From assembly GCA_938014945.1 (NCBI GenBank), contig CALLQH010000061.1:1-6308 (forward strand): a stretch of 6,308 bases of DNA, in the 5' to 3' direction. This document shows positions 1-6,308 of the stretch, piece by piece (position 1 is the stretch's first letter; every line of letters starts with the position of its first letter). Both the position numbers and the translations under genes were made by a program. The DNA comes from an uncultured bacterium (GTDB lineage: Bacteria > Pseudomonadota > Alphaproteobacteria > SP197). The notes under the pieces were generated by a model. It saw only the letters and a list, made by a program, of their open reading frames with translations. It did no database searches and was not told the origin of the DNA.

Positions 1-406
1 ACTGGTTGGTCGGCTCCAGGGGGCCGGTGAGCAGGGCGTCCTCGCGCATCGGCTGGGCGGCATCGCGCGGATAGATGCAGGAGGAGCCCAGGAACAGCAG
101 CTTCTTCACGCCTGCGCGCCAGGCCGCGTCGATGACGTTGACCTCGATCTGCAGATTGTCGCGGATGAAGTCGGCGGGATAGCTGTCGTTGGCCAGAATG
201 CCGCCCACCTTGGCGGCCGCCAGCACCACCGCATCCGGCTTGTGTTCGGCAAACCAGGCCTCGGTCTCTGCCTGCCGGGTCAGATCGACGCTGTCGCGCC
301 CGGCCGTCACCACATCGCCATAACCGGCCGATTGCAGCCTGCGCACGATGGCCGAGCCCACCATGCCCCGGTGTCCGGCAACAAAAACCCTATCGCTGCG
401 GTTCAT
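1..406 (-). CDS. fcl: GDP-L-fucose synthase, N-terminal part (cut by window edge)
   Basis: An NADPH-dependent 3,5-epimerase/4-reductase of the extended SDR family. It converts GDP-4-keto-6-deoxy-D-mannose to GDP-L-fucose in the cytoplasm, for O-antigen or exopolysaccharide. Reading the minus strand from the ATG at 406-404 gives 135 residues before the window ends. The Rossmann motif AGHRGMVGSAI (residues 10-20), AAAKVGGI (63-70), YPADFI (76-81) and GSSCIYP (107-113, with the catalytic-region Ser and Cys) match E. coli Fcl closely; the YxxxK motif lies outside the window. The start is supported by GGAG at 415-412, 5 nt upstream, and by the family N-terminus. It is transcribed away from the heptose genes; its usual partner gmd is not visible. 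The family call is very secure. The substrate is inferred from the family. Confidence 0.95.
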   Translation of the reverse strand, partial: MNRSDRVFVAGHRGMVGSAIVRRLQSAGYGDVVTAGRDSVDLTRQAETEAWFAEHKPDAVVLAAAKVGGILANDSYPADFIRDNLQIEVNVIDAAWRAGVKKLLFLGSSCIYPRDAAQPMREDALLTGPLEPTNQ

Positions 407-430
407 GTTCACTCCGCCTGTTCGGGGCAG

Positions 431-459
431 CGCATCGGCCATCGGCGCGATGTTGTCAA
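431..459 (-). promoter_or_regulatory. Possible sigma-70-type promoter for fcl
   Basis: On the minus strand a perfect TTGACA (459-454) is followed, after a 17-nt spacer, by GATGCG (436-431), a poor -10 box. Transcription would start about 20 nt upstream of the fcl ATG. The -35 box and spacing are good, and alphaproteobacterial promoters often have weak -10 boxes. This is a by-eye prediction only. Confidence 0.35.
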
Positions 460-488
460 GCCTGTGCGCCGGGCCGAAGGCCCCGGAT

Positions 489-517
489 TTGGCTTGCGGC
501 CCTGCTGTGCTTATGTA
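489..517 (+). promoter_or_regulatory. Possible promoter for the plus-strand operon
   Basis: TTGGCT (489-494), a 17-nt spacer and TATGTA (512-517) lie in the divergent intergenic region. Transcription would begin near 525, leaving a leader of about 30 nt before the ATG at 554. The boxes match consensus only partly. The location is what one would expect, since no other promoter-like pair was noticed upstream of the first plus-strand gene. Confidence 0.3.
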
Positions 518-553
518 GGAGACAGGCAACAGGGGAACTGTCACAACCACATC

Positions 554-1315
554 ATGCTGCGACGCCTCTTTTCATCGCGTTCCAGCGCGCCACCCGCGGC
601 CCTGCCCGATGACTGCGTCATCTACGCGATCGGCGACATCCACGGGCGGATCGACCTGCTGGACCGCCTGCACGGCAAGATCGCGCAGGATGCTGCCGCG
701 CGCCCGCAGCCACGCAAGCTGATCGTCTATCTGGGCGACTACGTCGACCGCGGGCTGGAATCGCGCCAGGTGCTCGACCGCCTGCTCGATCCGCCCCAGG
801 ACGGGCTGGAGCGCATCATGCTCAAGGGCAACCACGAGGATGCGATGCTCCAGTTCCTCGACGACACCGCGATCGGTGCGTCATGGATGGGCTTTGGCGG
901 CGATGCCACGCTCTATTCCTACGGCGTCGATGTCTTCGGCACGCCACCTGAGGGCATGGAACGGCTGGACTACATCCAGCAGCGTCTGCGCGAGAACATG
1001 CCCGACGGCCACCGTGACCTGCTCGAAGCGCTGAAGCTCTATTACGTCGAGGGCGATTACTACTTCTGCCATGCCGGCGTGCGCCCCGGCGTGCCGCTGG
1101 AGGCGCAGAAGGCCGAGGATCTGATGTGGATCCGCGACGAATTCCTGAACAACCGCAAGCCCCACGGCAAGGTCGTCGTCCACGGCCATTCCATCGAAAC
1201 CGAGCCGGTCGTTACCGACAACCGCATCGGCATCGATACCGGGGCCTTTGCCACCGGCGTGCTGACGGCCCTGGTGCTTTCCGGTCGGGACCGCAGCTTT
1301 CTCGCCACGCCATGA
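554..1315 (+). CDS. PPP-family metallophosphoesterase (serine/threonine protein phosphatase-like)
   Basis: A 253-residue soluble dimetal phosphoesterase with the full PPP signature: GDIHGR (27-32), GDYVDRG (61-67), GNHE (92-95), HAG (173-175) and HGH (210-212). These supply the Asp, Asn and His ligands of the two-metal centre. No signal peptide or membrane segment is seen. The ATG at 554 is preferred because it starts about 20 residues before the first motif, as in relatives. The reading frame stays open upstream to 242, but that part reads as non-family sequence and overlaps fcl on the other strand. No strong ribosome site sits close to the ATG (AGGGG at 531-535 is far), so the start is probable, not certain. 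The gene overlaps the next one by 4 nt (ATGA), suggesting translational coupling. The substrate is unknown: protein phosphoserine/threonine, diadenosine tetraphosphate and small phosphoesters are all used in this family. Its place at the head of a heptose operon hints at a role in envelope sugar metabolism, but this is inference. Confidence 0.88.
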   Translation: MLRRLFSSRSSAPPAALPDDCVIYAIGDIHGRIDLLDRLHGKIAQDAAARPQPRKLIVYLGDYVDRGLESRQVLDRLLDPPQDGLERIMLKGNHEDAMLQFLDDTAIGASWMGFGGDATLYSYGVDVFGTPPEGMERLDYIQQRLRENMPDGHRDLLEALKLYYVEGDYYFCHAGVRPGVPLEAQKAEDLMWIRDEFLNNRKPHGKVVVHGHSIETEPVVTDNRIGIDTGAFATGVLTALVLSGRDRSFLATP

Positions 1316-1974
1316 ACGAGGCCTGGCCGCTGGGGCCTGACGGCTCCTGGTGCGAGGTGATCGCCGGCCCCGGGCCGCTGCGCCCGGCGCTGTTCCTCGA
1401 CCGTGACGGTGTCGTCGTCGACGAGGTGGAATACCTCTGCGAGGTCGAGAAGGTCGCGCTGTGCGAGGGGGTTGCGACGATGATCGCGCGGGCCAACCGC
1501 GACGGCATCGCCGTGGTCATCGTCACCAACCAGTCGGGCATCGCCCGCGGCCTCTACGGCTGGACCGATTTTGCCGCCGTGCAGCACGAGATCGCCCGTC
1601 GCCTGAAGCTTGAAGGGGCCTTCTTGGATGCGGTGATGGCGGCGCCCTTCCATCCCGAGGGCAGGGAACCCTGGCGCCATCCCGATCATCCCACGCGCAA
1701 GCCCAATCCGGGCATGCTGCTGGCGGCCGCACAGGCCCTCAACCTCGACCTTGCCGCCTCCTGGATCCTGGGCGACCGGGCGACCGACATCGCCGCCGGC
1801 CACCGCGCGGGGCTGGCCGGGGGCATCTTCCTGGGCCCTGGCTACGATCCGGGGGAGGCGGGCCGCGCCGAGGCGGAGCAGGCGGCGGACTATGCCGTGC
1901 TGCGCGCGCGCGATACGATCGAAGCCTTGGCCATGCTGCCGCTGCTGGCCGAGTCGCCCACCGACGCCGCTTGA
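1312..1974 (+). CDS. gmhB: HAD-IIIA phosphatase, likely D,D-heptose 1,7-bisphosphate 7-phosphatase
   Basis: A 220-residue HAD hydrolase expected to remove the 7-phosphate from D-glycero-D-manno-heptose 1,7-bisphosphate in ADP-heptose synthesis. Motif I is FLDRDGVV (28-35, nucleophile Asp30, acid/base Asp32), motif II TNQSGIARG (72-80), the substrate/motif III region RKPNPGM (129-135), and motif IV GDRATD (155-160). The roughly 23 residues before motif I are longer than in E. coli GmhB. The start at 1312 overlaps the preceding stop as ATGA; the frame is open further upstream, but only inside the phosphatase gene. Oddity: the E. coli zinc loop (two Cys around CPHH, then CDC) reads here as APFHPEG (111-117) and HPTRKP (126-131), so the zinc cysteines are absent. 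The related histidinol-phosphate phosphatases share this fold, but gmhA and hldD just downstream favour the heptose role. Confidence 0.83.
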   Translation: MNEAWPLGPDGSWCEVIAGPGPLRPALFLDRDGVVVDEVEYLCEVEKVALCEGVATMIARANRDGIAVVIVTNQSGIARGLYGWTDFAAVQHEIARRLKLEGAFLDAVMAAPFHPEGREPWRHPDHPTRKPNPGMLLAAAQALNLDLAASWILGDRATDIAAGHRAGLAGGIFLGPGYDPGEAGRAEAEQAADYAVLRARDTIEALAMLPLLAESPTDAA

Positions 1975-1994
1975 CCGGGCCAAGCGGCGGGCGC

Positions 1995-2058
1995 TAGAGC
2001 AAATCACCTTCCTGCGGAATCGCTTCGCGTTTCCGCAGGAAGGTGTGAATCTGCTCTA
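1995..2058. repeat. 64-bp intergenic palindromic repeat, copy 1
   Basis: An imperfect inverted repeat bounded by TAGAGC (1995-2000) and GCTCTA (2053-2058). The inner part is a perfect 15-bp stem (2005-2019 with 2031-2045), then a T/T mismatch and a small CGC-TTC-GCG top centred at 2025. The right arm carries 3 extra bases (2046-2048) relative to the left. It lies between gmhB and gmhA. As RNA it would form a very stable hairpin; there is no following T-run, so it is not a standard Rho-independent terminator. It resembles the short dispersed palindromes common in alphaproteobacterial intergenic DNA. Confidence 0.85.
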
Positions 2059-2070
2059 ACATCATTGATG

Positions 2071-2134
2071 TAGAGCGGATTCACACGTTCGTTCGAAACC
2101 ATGGAATGGTTCCGAATGATCGTGATCCGCTCTA
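2071..2134. repeat. 64-bp intergenic palindromic repeat, copy 2
   Basis: A second inverted repeat with the same termini: TAGAGCGGAT (2071-2080) pairs with ATCCGCTCTA (2125-2134). Inside, the arms pair with a few mismatches up to ACCAT-GGA-ATGGT (2098-2110). Here the left arm has 3 extra bases (2081-2083). The terminal sequence TAGAGC-GATTCACAC is shared with copy 1 (read on its right arm), but the centre is unrelated. It ends 32 nt before the gmhA start and contains an in-frame ATG (2101) that is not a credible start. Confidence 0.85.
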
Positions 2135-2166
2135 GGACGTTCGACCCGACGCAGGACCCCGTATCC

Positions 2167-2760
2167 ATGGACCTTGCCCGTTTCTTTGCTTCCGAGTTCG
2201 ACCAGCACGAGGCCGTGGTCGCGGCCACGCGCGGCGTGCTCGAGGCGCCGTTTTCCCGCCTCGTCGGCGCCTGCGTCGACAGCCTGAAGGGCGGCGGCAA
2301 GATCCTCTTCTTCGGCAACGGCGGCAGCGCGGGCGATGCCCAGCATCTGGCGACCGAACTGGCGGCCCGTTACGTCACCGACCGCGCGGCGATCGCGGCC
2401 ATCGCGCTCACCACCGATACCTCGATGCTCACCGCCATCGGCAACGACCTGGGCTTCGATTTTCTGTTTTCGCGCCAGATCGAGGCGATCGGGCGGCCGG
2501 GCGACGTCGCCATCGGCATCTCCACCTCGGGCAAGAGCCCCAATGTGCTGAAGGCGCTGGAGCAGGCGCGCGCCATGGGCCTGGTCGCCGCCGGCCTCAC
2601 GGGGCGCGACGGCGGGGCCATGCCGGGGCTGGCCGATCCCCTGCTGATCGTGCCCAGCACCGTCACCGCGCGCATCCAGGAGATGCACATCACGCTGGGC
2701 CAGATGCTGTGCGGCGCCATCGAGATCGAACTCGGGCTCGTCCCGGAGCCCGTGCTTTGA
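2167..2760 (+). CDS. gmhA: Sedoheptulose 7-phosphate isomerase
   Basis: A cytoplasmic SIS-domain isomerase converting sedoheptulose 7-phosphate to D-glycero-D-manno-heptose 7-phosphate, the first step of ADP-heptose synthesis. At 197 residues it is close to the E. coli 192. Seen: FFGNGGSAGDAQHLATEL (48-65), the phosphate loop STSGKSPN (119-126) and ARIQEMHITLGQML (168-181). Matched to E. coli GmhA, zinc ligands His61, Glu65 and Gln172 correspond to His60, Glu64 and Gln171, but His180 falls on Gln179. The start at 2167 follows CAGGA (2152-2156) with a 10-nt gap; the in-frame ATG at 2101 lies within a palindrome and adds unfamiliar residues. The stop overlaps the hldD start by 3 nt. DiaA, a DnaA-binding SIS protein, is the main look-alike, but the heptose neighbours argue for GmhA. 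Confidence 0.92.
   Translation: MDLARFFASEFDQHEAVVAATRGVLEAPFSRLVGACVDSLKGGGKILFFGNGGSAGDAQHLATELAARYVTDRAAIAAIALTTDTSMLTAIGNDLGFDFLFSRQIEAIGRPGDVAIGISTSGKSPNVLKALEQARAMGLVAAGLTGRDGGAMPGLADPLLIVPSTVTARIQEMHITLGQMLCGAIEIELGLVPEPVL
2745..2748 (+). promoter_or_regulatory. Ribosome binding site that fixes a TTG start for hldD
   Basis: GGAG at 2745-2748 lies 8 nt before the TTG at 2757, within the last codons of gmhA. Starting there gives MILVTGGTGFIG, the usual N-terminus of this epimerase family. The in-frame GTG at 2709 would add 16 basic residues that do not resemble the family. Confidence 0.7.
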
Positions 2761-3736
2761 TCCTGGTCACCGGCGGCACCGGTTTCATCGGCTCCAACAT
2801 CGTCGCCGCCCTGGTCGCGCGCGGCGAACGGGTTGCCGTCTGCGACCGCCATCTTCACGACGGCCGCGCCGCCCATATCGCCGGTCTCGATGTCGCCGAG
2901 CGGGTCCATGGCGACGATGTCGTCGCCTGGCTTGCCGGGCGCAATGATGTCAGCGCGGTGATCCACATGGGTGCGATCTCGGCGACCACGGAAACCGATG
3001 TCGATCTGGTGCTGCGCACGAATGTCTGGCTGTCGCTGGAACTGTGGGATCTCTGCGCGGCGAAGAGCATTCCGTTCCTTTATGCCTCCTCGGCCCAGGT
3101 CTATGGCGACGGCAACCTGGGTTTTGCCGACGACGAGAGCCAGCAGGCCATGGCCGCGCTGCGCACGATCACGCCCTATGGCGCGAGCAAGCTGCTCTTC
3201 GACCGGCTGGTGATCCGCGAGCGCGACGGCGGACGCCCGACCCCGCCGCAGTGGGCGGGCCTGCGCTTCTTCAACGTCTATGGCCCGCACGAGGGCCACA
3301 AGGGCGGCATGAAAAGCGTCATCGCCAAGACCTATCCCGCCCTGGCGGCGGGCGAGCCGATCCGCCTGTTCCGCTCCGAGCGCGACGACTACCCCGACGG
3401 TGGCCAGAAGCGCGATTTCGTCCATGTCGGCGATTGCGCCGATGTCGTGCTCTGGCTGCTCGACAACCCGGGCGTCAGCGGCATCTTCAACCTGGGCAGC
3501 GGGCAGGCGCGCACCTGGCTCGATCTGGCGCACGCGATGTTCGCCGCCATGGGACGCGATCCTGCGGTGGAGTTCATCGACATGCCCCAGGAGCTGCGCG
3601 GGCGTTACCAGTACTTCACGCAGGCCGAGATGGGGAAGCTGCGGGCGGCCGGTTACACGCGGCCCTTCACGACGCTGGAGGCGGGTGTGGCCAGCTACGT
3701 CACGGACTATCTCGCCGGGCAGGAGAGCAGAGGCTG

Positions 3737-3737
<1 letters not shown>
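2757..3737 (+). CDS. hldD (rfaD): ADP-L-glycero-D-manno-heptose 6-epimerase
   Basis: An extended-SDR epimerase that inverts C6 of ADP-D-glycero-D-manno-heptose to give the L,D form used for the LPS inner core; the last step of the cytoplasmic pathway. It has 326 residues (family about 310-330). Seen: Rossmann motif TGGTGFIG (5-12), HMGAISATTE (70-79), LYASSAQVYG (108-117), catalytic YGASK (141-145, Tyr141 and Lys145), FFNVYGPHEGHKGGM (171-185, where Lys182 matches the second catalytic Lys of E. coli HldD) and a late ELRGRYQYFTQA segment typical of RfaD. The preferred start is a TTG (TTGA overlapping the gmhA stop) with a well-placed GGAG. Its stop overlaps the glpK ATG by one base. The family is secure; the start codon is less so. 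Confidence 0.93.
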
Positions 3738-5230
<1,493 letters not shown>

Positions 5231-5236
5231 GGGACG

Positions 5237-6274
5237 ATGAAGCGACCTGCAGCAAAGAACGCCAAGACCATTGCCTGTGTCGGCGGCGGTTACATCGGCG
5301 CCGGATGGGCGGCCTATTTCCTGGCCCAGGGCAAGGACGTGGTGATGAGCGATCCCGGCCCCGATGCCGAGGCCAAGGCGCGTGTCATCATCGATCAGGC
5401 CTGGCCCTATCTGAAGAAGCTGGGCCTGGCCAAGGGTGCGAGCAAAAAGCGCTTCCGTTTCGCAGGCTCGGTCGCCGAGGCGGTCGCCAATGCCGATTTC
5501 GTGCAGGAAAGCGCGCCCGACCGCGAGGACCTGAAGATCAAGCTGTTCGCCGAGATGGACGCCCATGCGCGCCCGGACACAGTGCTCGCCAGTTCGTCGT
5601 CGGCCTTCCTGCCCTCGCGCCTGCAGTCCAAGTGCAAACACCCGGACCGCGTCGTCATCGGCCATCCCTTCGCGCCCTCCTACCTGGTGCCCCTGGTCGA
5701 GGTCGTGGGCGGCAAGAAGACCTCCAGGCAGGCCATGCAGTGGGCCTTCGACTTCTACGAGTCCATCGGCAAGAAGGCGATGAAACTCAACAAGGAGATC
5801 GAGTCCTACGTCGCCAACCGCATCCAGCACGTCGTCTTCGAGGAGGCCGCCAGCCTCGTCGACCAGGGCATCTGCACCTACGACGACATCGACACCGCCG
5901 TTGCCTACGGCCCCGGCCTGCGCTGGGCCTTTGCCGGTCCGGTCACCTGTTATCACCTGGGCGGCGGCAAGGGCGGCATCCGCCACATGATCGACCACTT
6001 CGGCTGGAAGCGCGGGCCGAAGGCCAAGAAGGACCTGCTCGGCTCGGTCGACAGCCGCTACGGCCACCTGCAGATCGACGAGCTGGAAGCCTGGCGTGAC
6101 GACAACCTGATCGCCATCATGAAGGGCCTGAAGGACGTGCCGGCGAAAAAGCCTGGCGCCGCGAAGAAGGCCGCCCCGGCCAAGAAGCCCGCCGCCAAGA
6201 AGAAGGCCGCGGCGAAGAAGTCCACGGTCAAGAAATCCACGGTCAAGAAATCCACTGCAAAGAAGAAAGGCTGA
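5237..6274 (+). CDS. 3-hydroxyacyl-CoA dehydrogenase-fold oxidoreductase (L-carnitine dehydrogenase-like) with lysine-rich tail
   Basis: A 345-residue NAD-dependent dehydrogenase. The N-terminal Rossmann domain has GGGYIGAG (16-23). NADFVQESAPDRED (85-98), SSSSAFLPS (119-127), IGHPFAPSYLVPLVEVVGG (141-159, candidate catalytic His143 and Glu155) and YVANRIQ (191-197) follow the family pattern. The C-terminal domain has AYGPGLRWAFAGPVTCYHL, then GGGKGGIRHMIDHFG; this resembles L-carnitine dehydrogenase and the lambda-crystallin/L-gulonate dehydrogenase branch more than fatty-acid enzymes. Substrate is therefore uncertain. Residues 301-345 form a tail of Lys, Ala, Pro, Ser and Thr (18 Lys, no Asp or Glu) like histone H1 tails, probably disordered and able to bind DNA or other polyanions. 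The ATG lies 6 nt after the glpK stop, with AGGGGA at 5229-5234 and GAGGGGA at 5219-5225. Family call firm, substrate weak. Confidence 0.85.
   Translation: MKRPAAKNAKTIACVGGGYIGAGWAAYFLAQGKDVVMSDPGPDAEAKARVIIDQAWPYLKKLGLAKGASKKRFRFAGSVAEAVANADFVQESAPDREDLKIKLFAEMDAHARPDTVLASSSSAFLPSRLQSKCKHPDRVVIGHPFAPSYLVPLVEVVGGKKTSRQAMQWAFDFYESIGKKAMKLNKEIESYVANRIQHVVFEEAASLVDQGICTYDDIDTAVAYGPGLRWAFAGPVTCYHLGGGKGGIRHMIDHFGWKRGPKAKKDLLGSVDSRYGHLQIDELEAWRDDNLIAIMKGLKDVPAKKPGAAKKAAPAKKPAAKKKAAAKKSTVKKSTVKKSTAKKKG
6221..6265 (+). repeat. 15-bp tandem repeat coding STVKK units
   Basis: Two identical 15-bp units (6221-6235 and 6236-6250) and a third diverged one (6251-6265) encode STVKK, STVKK and STAKK in frame at the end of the dehydrogenase tail. 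Their identity at DNA level, including the A-rich AAGAAA codons in a GC-rich gene, suggests recent slippage or duplication. Copy number may vary between strains. Confidence 0.85.
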
Positions 6275-6278
6275 TCCC

Positions 6279-6308
6279 ATGGCACGGCCCGCACCCCAGG
6301 ACGTCGCA
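6279..6308 (+). CDS. Start of a further gene (first 10 codons only)
   Basis: An ATG at 6279, 4 nt after the previous stop, opens a frame reading MARPAPQDVA up to the window edge. AAAGG at 6266-6270 lies 8 nt upstream and is a fair ribosome site. The spacing fits the rest of the operon. Ten residues are too few to name a family; no function is proposed. Confidence 0.5.
   Translation, partial: MARPAPQDVA

Noticed and set aside
469..486. Small GC hairpin (GGGCC-GAA-GGCCC) between fcl and the phosphatase gene
   Set aside because: Only a 5-bp core stem in very GC-rich DNA, with no T-run; it lies between two divergent starts where a terminator is not expected. Chance is likely.
242..553. In-frame upstream extension of the metallophosphoesterase
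   Set aside because: It overlaps the conserved coding region of fcl on the other strand, and the added residues do not resemble the family; the ATG at 554 fits better.
1060..2007. A 315-codon minus-strand open frame opposite the two phosphatase genes
   Set aside because: Antisense to conserved phosphatase motifs, composition typical of a shadow frame, and it runs into the palindromic repeat.
1995..2058. First palindrome as a Rho-independent terminator
   Set aside because: The stem is strong, but no T-run follows on either strand, and a related second palindrome follows. A repeat element explains it better.
2065..2093. A separate promoter for gmhA starting from TTGATG at 2065
   Set aside because: No acceptable -10 box at 16-18 nt, and the candidate lies inside the repeat structure.
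2101..2166. Alternative gmhA start at the ATG at 2101
   Set aside because: This ATG lies in the centre of the second palindrome and has no ribosome site; the extra 22 residues are not GmhA-like.
2370..3533. A 387-codon minus-strand open frame opposite gmhA and hldD
   Set aside because: Shadow of two well-supported genes; no family motif and typical antisense composition.
3044..3736. Upstream extension of the glpK frame
   Set aside because: This stretch is the hldD gene read in another frame; GlpK homology begins at MAGPLLLALDQGTT from 3737.

Overview
The window is a very GC-rich, densely packed stretch of bacterial chromosome. Gene content, codon use, overlapping genes and the type of intergenic palindrome point to an Alphaproteobacterium, perhaps a Rhodospirillales-like lineage; that placement is inferred. 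No rRNA, tRNA, CRISPR array, insertion sequence or phage gene is visible.

Layout: the left edge holds the 5' part of a minus-strand GDP-L-fucose synthase gene (fcl), which runs off the window. A 147-bp divergent intergenic region separates it from a plus-strand run that continues to the right edge: a PPP-type metallophosphoesterase (554-1315), a GmhB-like HAD phosphatase (1312-1974), a 192-bp gap holding two adjacent 64-bp palindromic repeats (1995-2058 and 2071-2134), gmhA (2167-2760), hldD/rfaD (2757-3737), glpK (3737-5230), a 3-hydroxyacyl-CoA dehydrogenase-fold oxidoreductase resembling L-carnitine dehydrogenase with a histone-H1-like lysine/alanine tail (5237-6274), and the first ten codons of another gene (6279 to the edge). 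Gene junctions overlap by 4, 4 and 1 nt or are separated by 4-6 nt. The only break is the palindrome-bearing gap, so co-transcription is likely, with the palindromes as a possible processing or attenuation point.

Function: GmhA, GmhB and HldD are three of the four proteins that turn sedoheptulose 7-phosphate into ADP-L-glycero-D-manno-heptose, the sugar donor for the LPS inner core. The fourth, the kinase/adenylyltransferase HldE, is not in the window. Together with fcl this looks like a surface-polysaccharide nucleotide-sugar locus. glpK (glycerol to glycerol 3-phosphate) and the dehydrogenase are metabolic genes attached behind it.

The most unusual points are that both GmhA and GmhB lack residues known as zinc ligands in the E. 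coli enzymes, that the dehydrogenase ends in a 45-residue tail with 18 lysines and no acidic residue, and that the two palindromes share end sequences but have unrelated centres. I found no clear sign of an entirely new system; the genes are mostly recognisable families with some unusual details.
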